A DNA stretch of 64,000 nt from Peteryoungia algae (GTDB lineage Bacteria; Pseudomonadota; Alphaproteobacteria; Rhizobiales; Rhizobiaceae): the NCBI RefSeq assembly GCF_030369675.1, contig NZ_CP128477.1, positions 930,001 to 994,000 on the forward strand, in the 5' to 3' direction. The notes beneath the pieces are model-generated. The model saw only the letters and a program-made list of their open reading frames with translations. It made no database searches and was not told the origin of the DNA. Shown one piece after another: positions 1-9,185 of the stretch (positions within the stretch are counted from its first letter, which is position 1; every line of letters begins with the position of its first letter). The translations under genes were made by a program, and so were the position numbers.

Positions 1-352
1 CCGCATCCCACTCCACGCTCTCGGCAAGCAAGCCGTAGAGGGTGAAGGGCTCGTCGGCCGAACGCGTCATCAGCGGTTCGTAGAGCAGATTGCCGAATTC
101 GGGATCCCAGACGCCGCGTGCCGTGGTCCGCATCCCCTTGAGGACGAAGGGGTTCAGGGCGTCGAAAGTGCCGACAACGCCGTAGTTCACCTTGCCGCCC
201 TTTTTCACATCCGGCTTTACATAGGGAAAGTGTGTGTAGTCGGAGGAGAGGGCTGGTTCGCCATGCATCGCGATCCCATGCACGGGCTCCGCTTGGGCGG
301 CGGTCGCAAGTGGCAGCAGGCAAAGGCTGAATAAGAGACGGCGCAAGGTCAT
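1..352 (-). CDS. ABC transporter substrate-binding protein, family 5 (N-terminal part, truncated by window edge)
   Basis: Only the first ~117 residues are present; the gene continues beyond position 1. It starts with a clear Sec signal peptide (basic MTLRRLL, hydrophobic core, AQA cleavage region), followed by a stretch typical of periplasmic oligopeptide-binding proteins of the SBP_bac_5 family, with motifs HGEPAL, GGKVNYG, TFDALNPF and LLYEPLMTRS. The family captures peptides or related solutes in the periplasm and hands them to an ABC permease; the YejA-like subgroup fits best by memory. The gene runs divergently from the IalB-like gene, sharing about 264 bases of intergenic sequence. The specific substrate cannot be told from this fragment. 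Confidence 0.8.
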   Translation of the reverse strand, partial: MTLRRLLFSLCLLPLATAAQAEPVHGIAMHGEPALSSDYTHFPYVKPDVKKGGKVNYGVVGTFDALNPFVLKGMRTTARGVWDPEFGNLLYEPLMTRSADEPFTLYGLLAESVEWDA

Positions 353-616
353 GGTCCTCCCCGGTGTGGAATCTGCAAATCGCGCGGACGCTATCACAAT
401 CACCATAAAACCAACACAAGCCGGTGGGATTTAGGCGACGTGAGTCGATCCGGCGTCAAAGAAACGCTGGATATTCCGGCCGCCACAATGTAACAGGTGA
501 GCCGGAGCGCCGGGTCATGTATTTGCCTCATTTGAACGACAGGTGAGGGCACACGACCGGTGAATGACGCGGCAGAAAAGTCCGCGCGACAGGGGTTTTC
601 AGGAGACGGAATACGT

Positions 617-1249
617 ATGATGTTCAAACTTAGCAACGCAACGCGGACGGCTGTGTCTGCACTCGCATTGTCCTTCGCTGCCACCGCCATGCCGGTTGTC
701 GCGCAGGCTCAGGAAGCCGCAGCTCCCTCCGAGGCGAAGTGGTTCAAGACCTGCGCCAAGCAGGAAGAATCTGACGTCTGCGTCGTCCAGAACCAGCTTG
801 TTGCCGCCAATGGCCAGCTGATCACGGCCGTTGGCCTGATCACGGTCGAAGGCAAGGTCAACCGCAAGCTGCTCCAGGTGACGGTTCCCTCGGCGCGTCT
901 GATCCCGCCCGGCGTCCTGATGCAGATCGATGGCGCCAAGGGCACCAAGCTCGACTACGCCGTCTGCCTGCCGGATCGTTGCACCGCCGAAATTCCGCTG
1001 ACGGATGCGATCGTCGACAGTCTGAAGAAGGGTGGCGAGGTCGTATTCACCTCGATCAACTTCCGCCGCGCGCCGAACCCGATCAAGATTCCGCTCTCCG
1101 GCTTTACCGGTGCCTACGATGGCGAGGCCATGTCCCAGTCGCAGGCCGAAGAGCGCCAGCGCCTCCTGCAGGAAGCCATGCAGAAGAAGCAGGAAGAGCG
1201 CAACAAGGCAATTACAGATGCCCAGAACGCTGCCAAGCAGGGCAACTGA
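617..1249 (+). CDS. Invasion-associated locus B (IalB) family protein
   Basis: A 210-residue secreted protein with an N-terminal signal peptide ending near AQAQ, an IalB-like beta domain with two cysteine pairs (TCAKQEESDVC and CLPDRC), and a glutamine/lysine-rich, probably helical C-terminal tail. IalB was named for Bartonella erythrocyte invasion, but the family is general in Rhizobiales, where its role is unclear. The ATG at 617 was chosen over an upstream GTG at 560 because AGGAGA lies about ten bases before it and it places the signal peptide at the N-terminus. It is monocistronic and followed at once by a strong hairpin terminator. Confidence 0.8.
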   Translation: MMFKLSNATRTAVSALALSFAATAMPVVAQAQEAAAPSEAKWFKTCAKQEESDVCVVQNQLVAANGQLITAVGLITVEGKVNRKLLQVTVPSARLIPPGVLMQIDGAKGTKLDYAVCLPDRCTAEIPLTDAIVDSLKKGGEVVFTSINFRRAPNPIKIPLSGFTGAYDGEAMSQSQAEERQRLLQEAMQKKQEERNKAITDAQNAAKQGN

Positions 1250-1272
1250 ACCGCTTCGGTTCTGAAGTGACA

Positions 1273-1304
1273 AAAAGCCCGCGTCGTTCTCGACGCGGGC
1301 TTTT
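1273..1304. terminator. Bidirectional rho-independent terminator
   Basis: A 14-bp perfect inverted repeat (arms 1273-1286 and 1291-1304, loop TTCT) with A-rich and T-rich outer ends. It lies between the convergent IalB-like gene and hspQ, so it can serve both strands. Confidence 0.85.
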
Positions 1305-1328
1305 CTGTTTGGGGCTGGATGTGAACCG

Positions 1329-1658
1329 TCAGTGCGCGAAGTTCATCTTGGGCTTGTACTGGCCGCTCTGCTGCGGTTCGAAGATCTGCTGGATCTGCGG
1401 ATTGCGCAGCGGCTCCTGGCTCTGATCGCGTTCGAGGTTCTGCTCGGACACATAAGCCACATATTCCGTCTCGGCGTTTTCCGCGAGCAGATGATAGAAG
1501 GGCTGATCCTTATGCGGCCGCACCTCGGCCGGGATCGCATTCCACCATTCCTCGGAATTCGCAAACTCCGGATCAACATCGAAGATCACGCCGCGGAACG
1601 GAAAAACCCGGTGCCGTACGACATCCCCGATACCAAATTTAGCGCTTCGTTGTTTCAT
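1329..1658 (-). CDS. hspQ: Heat shock protein HspQ (YccV-like hemimethylated-DNA-binding domain)
   Basis: A 109-residue small soluble protein matching HspQ/YccV: FGIGDVVRHRVFPFRGVIFDVDPEF at the N-terminus, then EEWW, the central PFYHLLAENAE block and YVSEQNL. In enterobacteria HspQ modulates Lon protease specificity and was first described as binding hemimethylated oriC; which role applies here is not known. The ATG at 1658 (MKQRSAKFG) is preferred over one eight codons upstream because of the AAGGAAG ribosome site just before it. A short acidic and glutamine-rich C-terminal extension is present. The gene is probably monocistronic, ending against the bidirectional terminator. Confidence 0.85.
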   Translation of the reverse strand: MKQRSAKFGIGDVVRHRVFPFRGVIFDVDPEFANSEEWWNAIPAEVRPHKDQPFYHLLAENAETEYVAYVSEQNLERDQSQEPLRNPQIQQIFEPQQSGQYKPKMNFAH

Positions 1659-1745
1659 GGCTTGACTTCCTTTCCCTTCCATATTTGGGAAGAAAGCCCG
1701 GCGAAATCAAGGGATGGTGTGTAACGTCATCTCCACCTGCGATAC

Positions 1746-2666
1746 CTAGCCTGTTTTGCGTCCTGGTGCGGTCGCCAGAATGAGGCCGCCGGTCACCAGC
1801 ACGATCCCCACCGCATGATAAGCCTCGAACCGTTCTGCGAGGAAGACGACCGCCATCAGGATCGACACCGGTGGCATAAGATAGAGCGTCATGCCGGCAA
1901 TGCCCGGCCCGAAGACCTGCACCGCGTGCTGGAAACAGTAAAAGGCGGCGATCGAGGCGAACAGGATGATCCCGGCGAGCTTGGCGAACTCCATGGCCGT
2001 GTCGGGCAGGGGGCCGCCCATCGCAATCTCGACCAGCCCCGGCGGGATGAGGACGATCGAGCCCGAGAGCGCGAGCAAGGCAAACAGCGGCAATGGCGGC
2101 ATGGCGCGTACCGAAGGACGTCGCAGAAGCAGCGAATAGGCGGCAAAGGCAATCGCCGCAACGAGGATCGCGAGGTCGCCAATATTGAAACTCAGTTGCA
2201 GCAGTGCTTCGGGATGCCCCTTCAGCACGATGGCGACGACACCGGCAAAGGCGATCACCATGCCCGAAACTTCCAGCCGCGTGATCGCACGGCTCTGGAA
2301 CAGCCACTGGAATACGATGATGAAGAGCGACGAGGTCGTGTAGATCAGCGTCGCGTTGGAGGCCGTCGTCAGCGTCAGCGCCCAATAGACGACACCACCG
2401 CATATGCCCATGCCGAGAATGCCGAGCGTCAGCCAGAGAGCCGTATGGTGGCGGACGAAATTGAGGCAGGCCTGCCGCTCCTGCCAGAGGAAGGGCGACA
2501 TCAGGATCGCCGCACCCATCCAGCGCAGAAGCGCTGTCGCGAACGGGCCAACTTCGCCGGAGATGCCCCGGCCGAAGATCAGGTTCGACGAGAAGAAGAC
2601 CGGCGCCAGCAGGAAGAGCAGCCAGTCGTGGAGGCGCGGACCGGAAGAATGGGGAAGAGGTGGCAT
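1746..2666 (-). CDS. EamA/DMT family transporter (drug/metabolite exporter)
   Basis: A 306-residue integral membrane protein with about ten hydrophobic segments arranged as two tandem EamA domains of five helices each, the usual length and architecture for the RhaT/YdcZ-type DMT superfamily. Recognisable pieces include NLIFGRGISGEVGPFATALLRW in the first repeat and a PPVSILMAVVFLAERF-type segment in the second. These proteins export small metabolites across the inner membrane; the substrate cannot be inferred. It stands alone on the minus strand between hspQ and glnA, with no obvious operon partner. Confidence 0.8.
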   Translation of the reverse strand: MPPLPHSSGPRLHDWLLFLLAPVFFSSNLIFGRGISGEVGPFATALLRWMGAAILMSPFLWQERQACLNFVRHHTALWLTLGILGMGICGGVVYWALTLTTASNATLIYTTSSLFIIVFQWLFQSRAITRLEVSGMVIAFAGVVAIVLKGHPEALLQLSFNIGDLAILVAAIAFAAYSLLLRRPSVRAMPPLPLFALLALSGSIVLIPPGLVEIAMGGPLPDTAMEFAKLAGIILFASIAAFYCFQHAVQVFGPGIAGMTLYLMPPVSILMAVVFLAERFEAYHAVGIVLVTGGLILATAPGRKTG

Positions 2667-2763
2667 GGGAGATCGCTTGTCGCGGAGGAATATCTCTACG
2701 AGAGCTAGCGCGGCAGACCTCCTGGCGAAAGCGCTTTTTCAGCGAAACGGTTCCGTCCGCAAC

Positions 2764-2796
2764 GAAAAACGCCGGCGGAAATCTCCGCCGGCGTCT
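2764..2796 (-). terminator. Rho-independent terminator of the glnBA operon
   Basis: GC-rich perfect stem (ACGCCGGCGGA and TCCGCCGGCGT arms) directly downstream of the glnA stop codon, followed on the minus strand by a T run (AAAAA on the plus strand at 2765-2769). Confidence 0.8.
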
Positions 2797-2816
2797 TGTT
2801 CGGGCTCCGCGGTCGA

Positions 2817-4226
2817 TCAGACCGAGTAGTACATGTCGTATTCGACCGGATGCGGGGTCATTTCATAGCGCATGACTTCCTGCATCTTGAGCTCGATGAA
2901 GCTGTCGATCTGGTCGTCGTCAAAGACGCCGCCAGCGGTCAGGAACTTGCGATCCTTGTCGAGGCTTTCCAGCGCTTCGCGCAGGGAACCGCAGACGGTC
3001 GGGATCTTCTTCAGTTCCTTCGGCGGCAAGTCATACAGATCCTTGTCCATGGCCTTGCCCGGATGGATCTTGTTCTTGATACCGTCGAGGCCGGCCATCA
3101 GCATCGCGGCGAAGGCGAGGTAGGGGTTTGCAGTCGGATCCGGGAAGCGGACTTCGACGCGCTTGGCCTTCGGGTTGGAGCCGAAGGGAATGCGGCACGA
3201 TGCCGAACGGTTGCGCGCCGAATAGGCGAGCAGGACCGGCGCCTCATAACCCGGAACCAGACGCTTGTAGGAATTGGTCGACGGGTTGGTGAAGGCGTTG
3301 ATCGCCTTGGCGTGCTTGATGATGCCGCCGATGAAGAAGAGGCAGCTTTCCGAAAGGCCGGCATATTCGTCGCCAGCGAAGGTCGGCTTGCCATCCTTCC
3401 AGATCGACATGTGCACATGCATGCCCGAGCCGTTGTCGCCGAAGATCGGCTTCGGCATGAAGGTTGCGGTCTTGCCATAGGCATTGGCAACCTGATGCAC
3501 GACATATTTGTAGATCTGCATCTTGTCGGCATTGCGCACCAGCGCGTCGAACTTGATGCCGAGCTCGTGCTGGGCAGCAGCCACTTCATGGTGGTGCTTT
3601 TCAACGACGACACCCATTTCGCCGAGGACCGTCAGCATTTCGGAACGCATGTCCTGCAGGCTGTCGATCGGCGGAACCGGGAAATAGCCGCCCTTGACGC
3701 GCGGACGGTGGCCGAGGTTGCCGGTCTCGTAGTCCGTGTCGTCGTTCGACGGCAGTTCAGTCGAGTCGAGCTTGAAGCCGGTATTGTACGGATCGGCCTT
3801 GTACTTGACGTCGTCGAAGACGAAGAATTCGGCTTCGGGGCCCACGAAGACGGTGTCACCGATGCCGGATGCCTTCAGATAGGCCTCGGCTTTCTTGGCG
3901 GTGCCGCGCGGATCGCGGTTGTAGGCTTCGCCGGAGACCGGATCAAGGATGTCGCAAAGAATGACCATCGTCGACTGGGCGAAGAAGGGGTCCATGTGTA
4001 CGGTGGCCGGATCCGGCATGAGCACCATGTCGGATTCGTTGATGGCCTTCCAGCCGGCGATCGAGGAGCCGTCGAACATGACGCCGTCGGCGAACATGTC
4101 TTCGTCGACGCAGGCAATGTCCATCGTGACGTGCTGCAGCTTGCCCTTCGGATCGGTGAAGCGCAGGTCGACGAACTTGACGTCGTTGTCCTTGATCTGT
4201 TTCAGAATATCGTTTGCGGTCGTCAT
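2817..4226 (-). CDS. glnA: Type I glutamine synthetase
   Basis: This is the dodecameric GSI that makes glutamine from glutamate, ammonia and ATP. The 469-residue length is that of bacterial GSI-beta. Visible marks are the N-terminal [14 protein letters not shown] beta-grasp segment, metal-binding EAEFFVFD, the ATP-binding [14 protein letters not shown] block, the substrate loop [13 protein letters not shown], the [10 protein letters not shown] arginines, and the adenylylation loop [10 protein letters not shown] with its conserved tyrosine near residue 397, so it should be regulated by GlnE. The ATG at 4226 (MTTANDI) is chosen over one nine codons upstream. It lies 62 bases after glnB and is cotranscribed with it; the N status signal enters through the sigma-54 promoter upstream of glnB. 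Confidence 0.97.
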   Translation of the reverse strand: MTTANDILKQIKDNDVKFVDLRFTDPKGKLQHVTMDIACVDEDMFADGVMFDGSSIAGWKAINESDMVLMPDPATVHMDPFFAQSTMVILCDILDPVSGEAYNRDPRGTAKKAEAYLKASGIGDTVFVGPEAEFFVFDDVKYKADPYNTGFKLDSTELPSNDDTDYETGNLGHRPRVKGGYFPVPPIDSLQDMRSEMLTVLGEMGVVVEKHHHEVAAAQHELGIKFDALVRNADKMQIYKYVVHQVANAYGKTATFMPKPIFGDNGSGMHVHMSIWKDGKPTFAGDEYAGLSESCLFFIGGIIKHAKAINAFTNPSTNSYKRLVPGYEAPVLLAYSARNRSASCRIPFGSNPKAKRVEVRFPDPTANPYLAFAAMLMAGLDGIKNKIHPGKAMDKDLYDLPPKELKKIPTVCGSLREALESLDKDRKFLTAGGVFDDDQIDSFIELKMQEVMRYEMTPHPVEYDMYYSV

Positions 4227-4288
4227 ATTTTTTTCTTCCTCGCAAGAGCTCACGATTTGAACCCGACCTCCCTAGGTGTCGGGTCCGA

Positions 4289-4726
<438 letters not shown>

Positions 4727-4879
4727 TTACCGTCTTCCTCCGTCCGACAGGGCAAATCTCCTGCAAAACGGGCGGAAAAGCCAGCCCGAATTGTAGGAAA
4801 TAACGCTTCCAGCCAATCTTTTTTCCAAAGCCTCTCTATTCTTAACCGCCTGTGCCAACTGCACAAAACACCACCTCGA

Positions 4880-4896
4880 TGCACAACATGTGTGCA
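4880..4896. promoter_or_regulatory. Probable NtrC-binding site
   Basis: TGCACA-N5-TGTGCA, a 17-bp dyad that matches the NtrC consensus TGCACC-N5-GGTGCA with one symmetric change in each arm. It lies about 200 bases upstream of the predicted glnBA start, a workable enhancer distance, and also just before the divergent nnr gene. Confidence 0.65.
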
Positions 4897-4978
4897 GATG
4901 CACTGAATTTCACCAATGCGAGGCTGCCTAAAATCGTGCAGCTTTGCTCGCGCGGTGATTTCTGCTCTAACGAGTTGC

Positions 4979-6454
4979 ATGATGCTCCCGAGACCAGAGA
5001 TCTTGTTGACCCCGACCGAGATGTCGCGCGTCGATGCCGCCGCGATAGCCTCCGAAATCAGCGGCCAGGCGCTGATGTTGCGCGCCGGCGAGGCGGTGGC
5101 GGCATGTGTCTTGCGCCACTATCCGGCTGCTCTTCGCTTCGCGGTCTTGTGTGGCCCTGGCAACAATGGCGGCGATGGCTATGTGGCCGCCGAGGCGCTA
5201 GTTCGCTGCGGCGCCAATGTCCGGGTTTTCGCCTTGGGAGACCCGGAACGACTGCGTGGTGACGCCAGGATCGCCAGGGCGGGATGGTCGGGACGGGTAG
5301 AGGCGCTCGAAGCTTACATGCCCCAGGCGGGCGATGTGGTGATCGATGCTGTGTTCGGCGCGGGTCTCGCACGGGACGTCCCGGACCTGGTGCAACAGGC
5401 AATCGCAGACGTGACAGCTGCGGCTATTCCCGTAATTGCGGTCGATCTGCCCTCGGGCATCGATGGCGCGAGCGGCAAGCTTCGCGGCGCGGCCTTCCGG
5501 GCTGAGCGCAGCGTCACCTTTGTCACCCGAAAGCCGGGTCACGTTCTTCTTCCGGGGCGCGATCATTGTGGCACCGTCGAGGTTTTCGACATCGGCATCC
5601 CGCACAGGATCGTCGCGGCCGAGGCGGCAGGGCTGTGGGTCAACGGCCCCGCGCTTTTTCAGTCTTTCCGCCGCCCGCGATCGGCGGAGGATCACAAATA
5701 TCGCCGCGGCCATCTGACGGTCTTCTCGGGCCCGGCCATTTCGACCGGAGCGGCACGCCTGTCGGCCGGCGCGGCACTGAAGGCCGGCGCGGGACTGGTA
5801 ACGCTGGCGTCTCCGAGCGATAGCCTGGCGGTCAACGCAGCCCATCTGACCGCGGTGATGCAGACGGCAATGGACACGGTGGCCGACGTCGAAAGCTGGC
5901 TCATCGACCAGCGGCGCAACACCTTTGCGCTTGGACCGGGATTCGGCGACAGAGACAAGGCGCGGAGCTATGCGGTGGCTATCGCGCGCAGTGGGCGCAA
6001 TCTGGTGCTGGATGCCGACGGAATTTCCGCCTTCTCCGGCGATGCGAGTGCACTTCGTGAAGCCTTCGAAGGCTCGGCGGGCCAACTCGTCACCACGCCA
6101 CACGAGGGAGAATTCACCCGTCTTTTCCCGGATATCGCCCGCGGCGACGGCGGCAAGGTCGAGAAGGCCCTCGCGGCGGCAAGGGCGATCAGCGGCATCG
6201 TCGTTTGCAAGGGCGCCGATACCGTGATCGCATGTCCCGACGGTCGCGCGGCGATCGAGGAACACGCCCCGGCCACGCTTGCCACTGCCGGCTCCGGCGA
6301 CGTGCTGGCGGGCATTATCGCTGCCAATCTCGCCAATGGCATGCCGGCTTTCGAAGCGGCCTGTGCCGGCGTCCATCAGCATGGCCAGGCGGCGACGCGG
6401 GCGGGCGAGGGGCTTACGGCCGAGGATCTGGTCTCCCATGTCCTGCCGGCCTGA
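4979..6454 (+). CDS. nnr: Bifunctional NAD(P)H-hydrate epimerase / ADP-dependent NAD(P)H-hydrate dehydratase
   Basis: A 491-residue fusion that repairs damaged NAD(P)H. The N-terminal YjeF domain (residues ~1-210) epimerises NAD(P)HX and carries GPGNNGGDG and the VIDAVFGAGL and DLPSGID motifs. The C-terminal ribokinase-like domain (~220-491) dehydrates S-NAD(P)HX using ADP, shown by KYRRGHLTVFSG, LGPGFG, DADGISAF, TPHEGEF and the catalytic ATAGSGDVLAG. Two adjacent ATGs occur at 4979 and 4982; further upstream codons look non-coding. It is divergent from glnBA and may be exposed to the same NtrC site. Standard length for the fused enzyme. Confidence 0.93.
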   Translation: MMLPRPEILLTPTEMSRVDAAAIASEISGQALMLRAGEAVAACVLRHYPAALRFAVLCGPGNNGGDGYVAAEALVRCGANVRVFALGDPERLRGDARIARAGWSGRVEALEAYMPQAGDVVIDAVFGAGLARDVPDLVQQAIADVTAAAIPVIAVDLPSGIDGASGKLRGAAFRAERSVTFVTRKPGHVLLPGRDHCGTVEVFDIGIPHRIVAAEAAGLWVNGPALFQSFRRPRSAEDHKYRRGHLTVFSGPAISTGAARLSAGAALKAGAGLVTLASPSDSLAVNAAHLTAVMQTAMDTVADVESWLIDQRRNTFALGPGFGDRDKARSYAVAIARSGRNLVLDADGISAFSGDASALREAFEGSAGQLVTTPHEGEFTRLFPDIARGDGGKVEKALAAARAISGIVVCKGADTVIACPDGRAAIEEHAPATLATAGSGDVLAGIIAANLANGMPAFEAACAGVHQHGQAATRAGEGLTAEDLVSHVLPA

Positions 6455-6475
6455 CATCACCCGCGTGAGAGCAGT

Positions 6476-8137
6476 CTAGAGCTCTGCTGGTTGCACCAGC
6501 CGGCTGCGCCTGAGCAGGCCTTCGCCCTCCAGCAAGGGATAGGCGATCGAAACGAAAAGCGAATTGATTTCCTTCAGATCCCGCATCGTGTCGATGTGCA
6601 AAGAGCTTGATTCGAAGCTGGCCGCATTACCCTGCCGCAATCGCTGCAGATGGCTTTCCTCGCTGGTCTTGACCAGGTTGCGGATCGCTTCCTTGCGGGC
6701 GACGAGCTGGCGCGCATGGCCGATGTCGCGCGTCACCAGCAGGTTGAAGGCGAGATGGGCGTTCTGCACCACCTCGTCATGCATGGCACAAAGCTCGGCC
6801 CAACCCTCGGCGGAGAAGGCGACATTGCGCTCGTTCTTCTTGCGCGCCCGCGTCAGCATGTTCTGCGAAATAATGTCCGCTGCCTGCTCGATCTTGATTG
6901 TCGCACCCAGCAGGTTCTGGCATTGGGCCGCAGAACCCGGGTCGAGCGCCGTCTGCGAAATGCGGGCGAGGTAGAACTTGATGTCGCGGTGGATCGTGTC
7001 GATCTGGTCATCCAGCGCCTCGATCCTTTGAGTCTTCTTCGCGTCCCAGCGCTCGTAGAGCTCGAATATGCCGTTGAGCATGATTTCGGTCTTGTCGCAG
7101 ACCGTCAGAACCTCGCGTGTCGCATTGGATATCGCCTGCTGTGGATTGGTCAGATCCATCACATTCAGCGCCGAGAAGCGGTCGTCATTGGCGGCTCTCT
7201 CTTCAGAACCCGCCAGCATCCGTTCCAGCACGGCAGCGACAAGGCCCGCAAAGGGAAGTCCGAGCACGAGAACGGCGCCGTTCATTGCCAGATGCACCAT
7301 CACGACGGAATCCCCGGGATGAGCGGAGAAGACCGATGGGCTGACCGCAAAGACGAATTGCGCGGCCAGCGCGATCAGCGTCATCATCCCACGGATGACC
7401 ACATTGCCGAGCGGCACGATCCGGGCATTCGCCTCGGCATTTTTCGTAAGCAGTGCCGCAATGATCGCGGCGCCGAAATTGATGCCGAGCACCAGCGGAA
7501 TGATCAGGGCGTCTGGCAACAGATTCTGGTCGGCGAGCGATGCAACGAGCAGTACCGCCGCCACGCTGGAATGGAATGCCCAGGCGAGCAGGGCGGCCAG
7601 CACGAAGGCGCTGATCCAGTCGGCCGCGAGATAGTTGAACAGGACGGGCAGGATCCTGCTCTCGCGCAGCGGTTCCGATGCCTCGCCGATCAGACGCAGC
7701 GACAGGAGAAGGAGACCGAGCCCGAACAGAATGCGCCCGATCTGCCGCCAGCCCCGCGCCTCGGAGGCGCGAAAGGCGATGGTCCCGGCAAGCAGCAGCA
7801 CGGGGACGAGCAGCGAGAGATCGTAGCGCAAGATCCGCACGACAAAGGCGGAGCCGAAATCCGCGCCGAGCAGCGTCGCAACCCCGATGGCGGGCAGGAC
7901 GTAGCCCGCGGCCGAGAAGGAGGCCACGATCAGGGCGACGGCCGTTGCACTTTGCAACGCCACCGCAAACAGGAATCCGGCAAAGGCTGCGGAGAACCGA
8001 TTGCCGACGGCATGCCGCAGCTTGTCCTTCAGGACCCCGCCATAGGCGCGCTCGATCCCCGTGCGAACCATGCGCGTTGCCCAGAGAAGCAGCGCCACCG
8101 CGCCAGCGAGATGAATGAAGACGGCGATGCCAGACAT
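6476..8137 (-). CDS. Na/Pi cotransporter family protein with C-terminal PhoU-like domain
   Basis: A 553-residue protein. The first ~310 residues form about eight to nine membrane helices with the two inverted Na/Pi repeats; marks are GIERAYGG, the ALQSATAVALI QSS-like motif and the AWAFHSSVAAVLL second motif. The C-terminal ~220 residues are soluble, helical and PhoU-like (KTEIMLNGIFELYERWD, IKIEQAADIISQN). Homologues move phosphate, or other anions, with sodium in the inner membrane; bacterial NptA/YjbB types are thought to work mainly in export. No PHO box was seen upstream. The gene follows the DUF72 gene on the same strand after a gap of about 150 bases. Confidence 0.88.
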   Translation of the reverse strand: MSGIAVFIHLAGAVALLLWATRMVRTGIERAYGGVLKDKLRHAVGNRFSAAFAGFLFAVALQSATAVALIVASFSAAGYVLPAIGVATLLGADFGSAFVVRILRYDLSLLVPVLLLAGTIAFRASEARGWRQIGRILFGLGLLLLSLRLIGEASEPLRESRILPVLFNYLAADWISAFVLAALLAWAFHSSVAAVLLVASLADQNLLPDALIIPLVLGINFGAAIIAALLTKNAEANARIVPLGNVVIRGMMTLIALAAQFVFAVSPSVFSAHPGDSVVMVHLAMNGAVLVLGLPFAGLVAAVLERMLAGSEERAANDDRFSALNVMDLTNPQQAISNATREVLTVCDKTEIMLNGIFELYERWDAKKTQRIEALDDQIDTIHRDIKFYLARISQTALDPGSAAQCQNLLGATIKIEQAADIISQNMLTRARKKNERNVAFSAEGWAELCAMHDEVVQNAHLAFNLLVTRDIGHARQLVARKEAIRNLVKTSEESHLQRLRQGNAASFESSSLHIDTMRDLKEINSLFVSIAYPLLEGEGLLRRSRLVQPAEL

Positions 8138-8288
8138 GAAGTGCCCCGAACTCTGAAACGCTGGACGTGCACGCCCAAAGAGGAAAGCATGCCGACCCAG
8201 GGCGCGGACACGGCCGCGACTCTGCGACCGAGCCTAGTCCAGTTTCGCCAATGTCACAAATTGACCGATGCGAAGACGCTCGAAGTGG

Positions 8289-9092
8289 TCACCCGACCCG
8301 CTTCTGCAACTCGATCGCGCCTTTCGGCGCGTTCACCTTGCCGCCCGAGATGAAGAAGGCAAACACATCGCGTGGGATCTGCTCCGCAGGTTTGTCTCCG
8401 GCAATAAGCGTGAGGTCCTCGGGTGTGCCCCCTGCGGCATAAGTCTCGAACCGGCCAGACCAGGCGTCGAGATCGCTCGCGGGATAGCAGGTTGGCGTTT
8501 CGTCCGCCCCCTTCTGCAGTCGGGCATAGACGAAGTCCGCCGTGGGGTCGGCGAACATCGGATAATCGTGATGGTCGGCACATACGGCCGCCACACCATG
8601 TCGGCGCAGCATGTCGATAAACTCCGGGACCTGGAAGCTTTCGTGCCGGGGTTCGACGACATGACGCAGTGGCAACCCATTCAGCTCTTTCGGCAGCAGG
8701 CCGAGAAAAGCCTCGAAATCCTCGCCGTCGAACTTTTTCGTGCCCATGAACTGCCACAGGATTGGCCCCAGATGCGGTCCGAGCTCCTCGATGCCCTGGT
8801 GCAGGAATTTCTCAACCGAGGGCCCGGCCTCGGCCAGGATTTTCCTGTTGGTACAGAACCGGCTGGCTTTCAGCGAAAATACGAAATTGTCAGGCACTTC
8901 TGACGCCCATTTGGCAAAGGTTGCCGGCTTCTGGCTGGAATAATAGGTGCCGTTGACCTCGATCGCGGTCATCTGCCGGCTGGCATATTCGAGCTGTCGT
9001 TTCTTGGGCAGATCGGAGGGATAAAAACTGTCGTCCCAGGGGTCGAAGGTCCATCCCCCGATGCCGGTGCGGATAATGCCGGATTTGGTCAT
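8289..9092 (-). CDS. DUF72 domain-containing protein
   Basis: A 267-residue protein with the hallmark DUF72/YecE start IRTGIGGWTFDPWDDSFYP, followed by AIEVNGTYYSSQKP, FSLKASRF, LGPILWQF, VEPRHESF and YARLQKG. The family folds as a TIM-barrel and has no settled biochemical function, although it often turns up near DNA-repair or nucleotide genes. Here it sits between uvrA and the Na/Pi cotransporter, all on the minus strand, with about 95 bases from the end of uvrA to its start. No motif points to a specific reaction. Confidence 0.88.
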   Translation of the reverse strand: MTKSGIIRTGIGGWTFDPWDDSFYPSDLPKKRQLEYASRQMTAIEVNGTYYSSQKPATFAKWASEVPDNFVFSLKASRFCTNRKILAEAGPSVEKFLHQGIEELGPHLGPILWQFMGTKKFDGEDFEAFLGLLPKELNGLPLRHVVEPRHESFQVPEFIDMLRRHGVAAVCADHHDYPMFADPTADFVYARLQKGADETPTCYPASDLDAWSGRFETYAAGGTPEDLTLIAGDKPAEQIPRDVFAFFISGGKVNAPKGAIELQKRVG

Positions 9093-9185
9093 GAAATGCC
9101 TCCCGCTATGTCAATTAGGTAATTGGCTAAATCAGAAGCGGACTCTGCAAAAAGGCAGGGTCCCCTCAGTCACGGGGGTGGCGGA

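Noticed and set aside
8138..8288. PHO box upstream of the Na/Pi cotransporter
   Set aside because: No paired CTGTCAT-like elements could be found in the upstream 150 bases.
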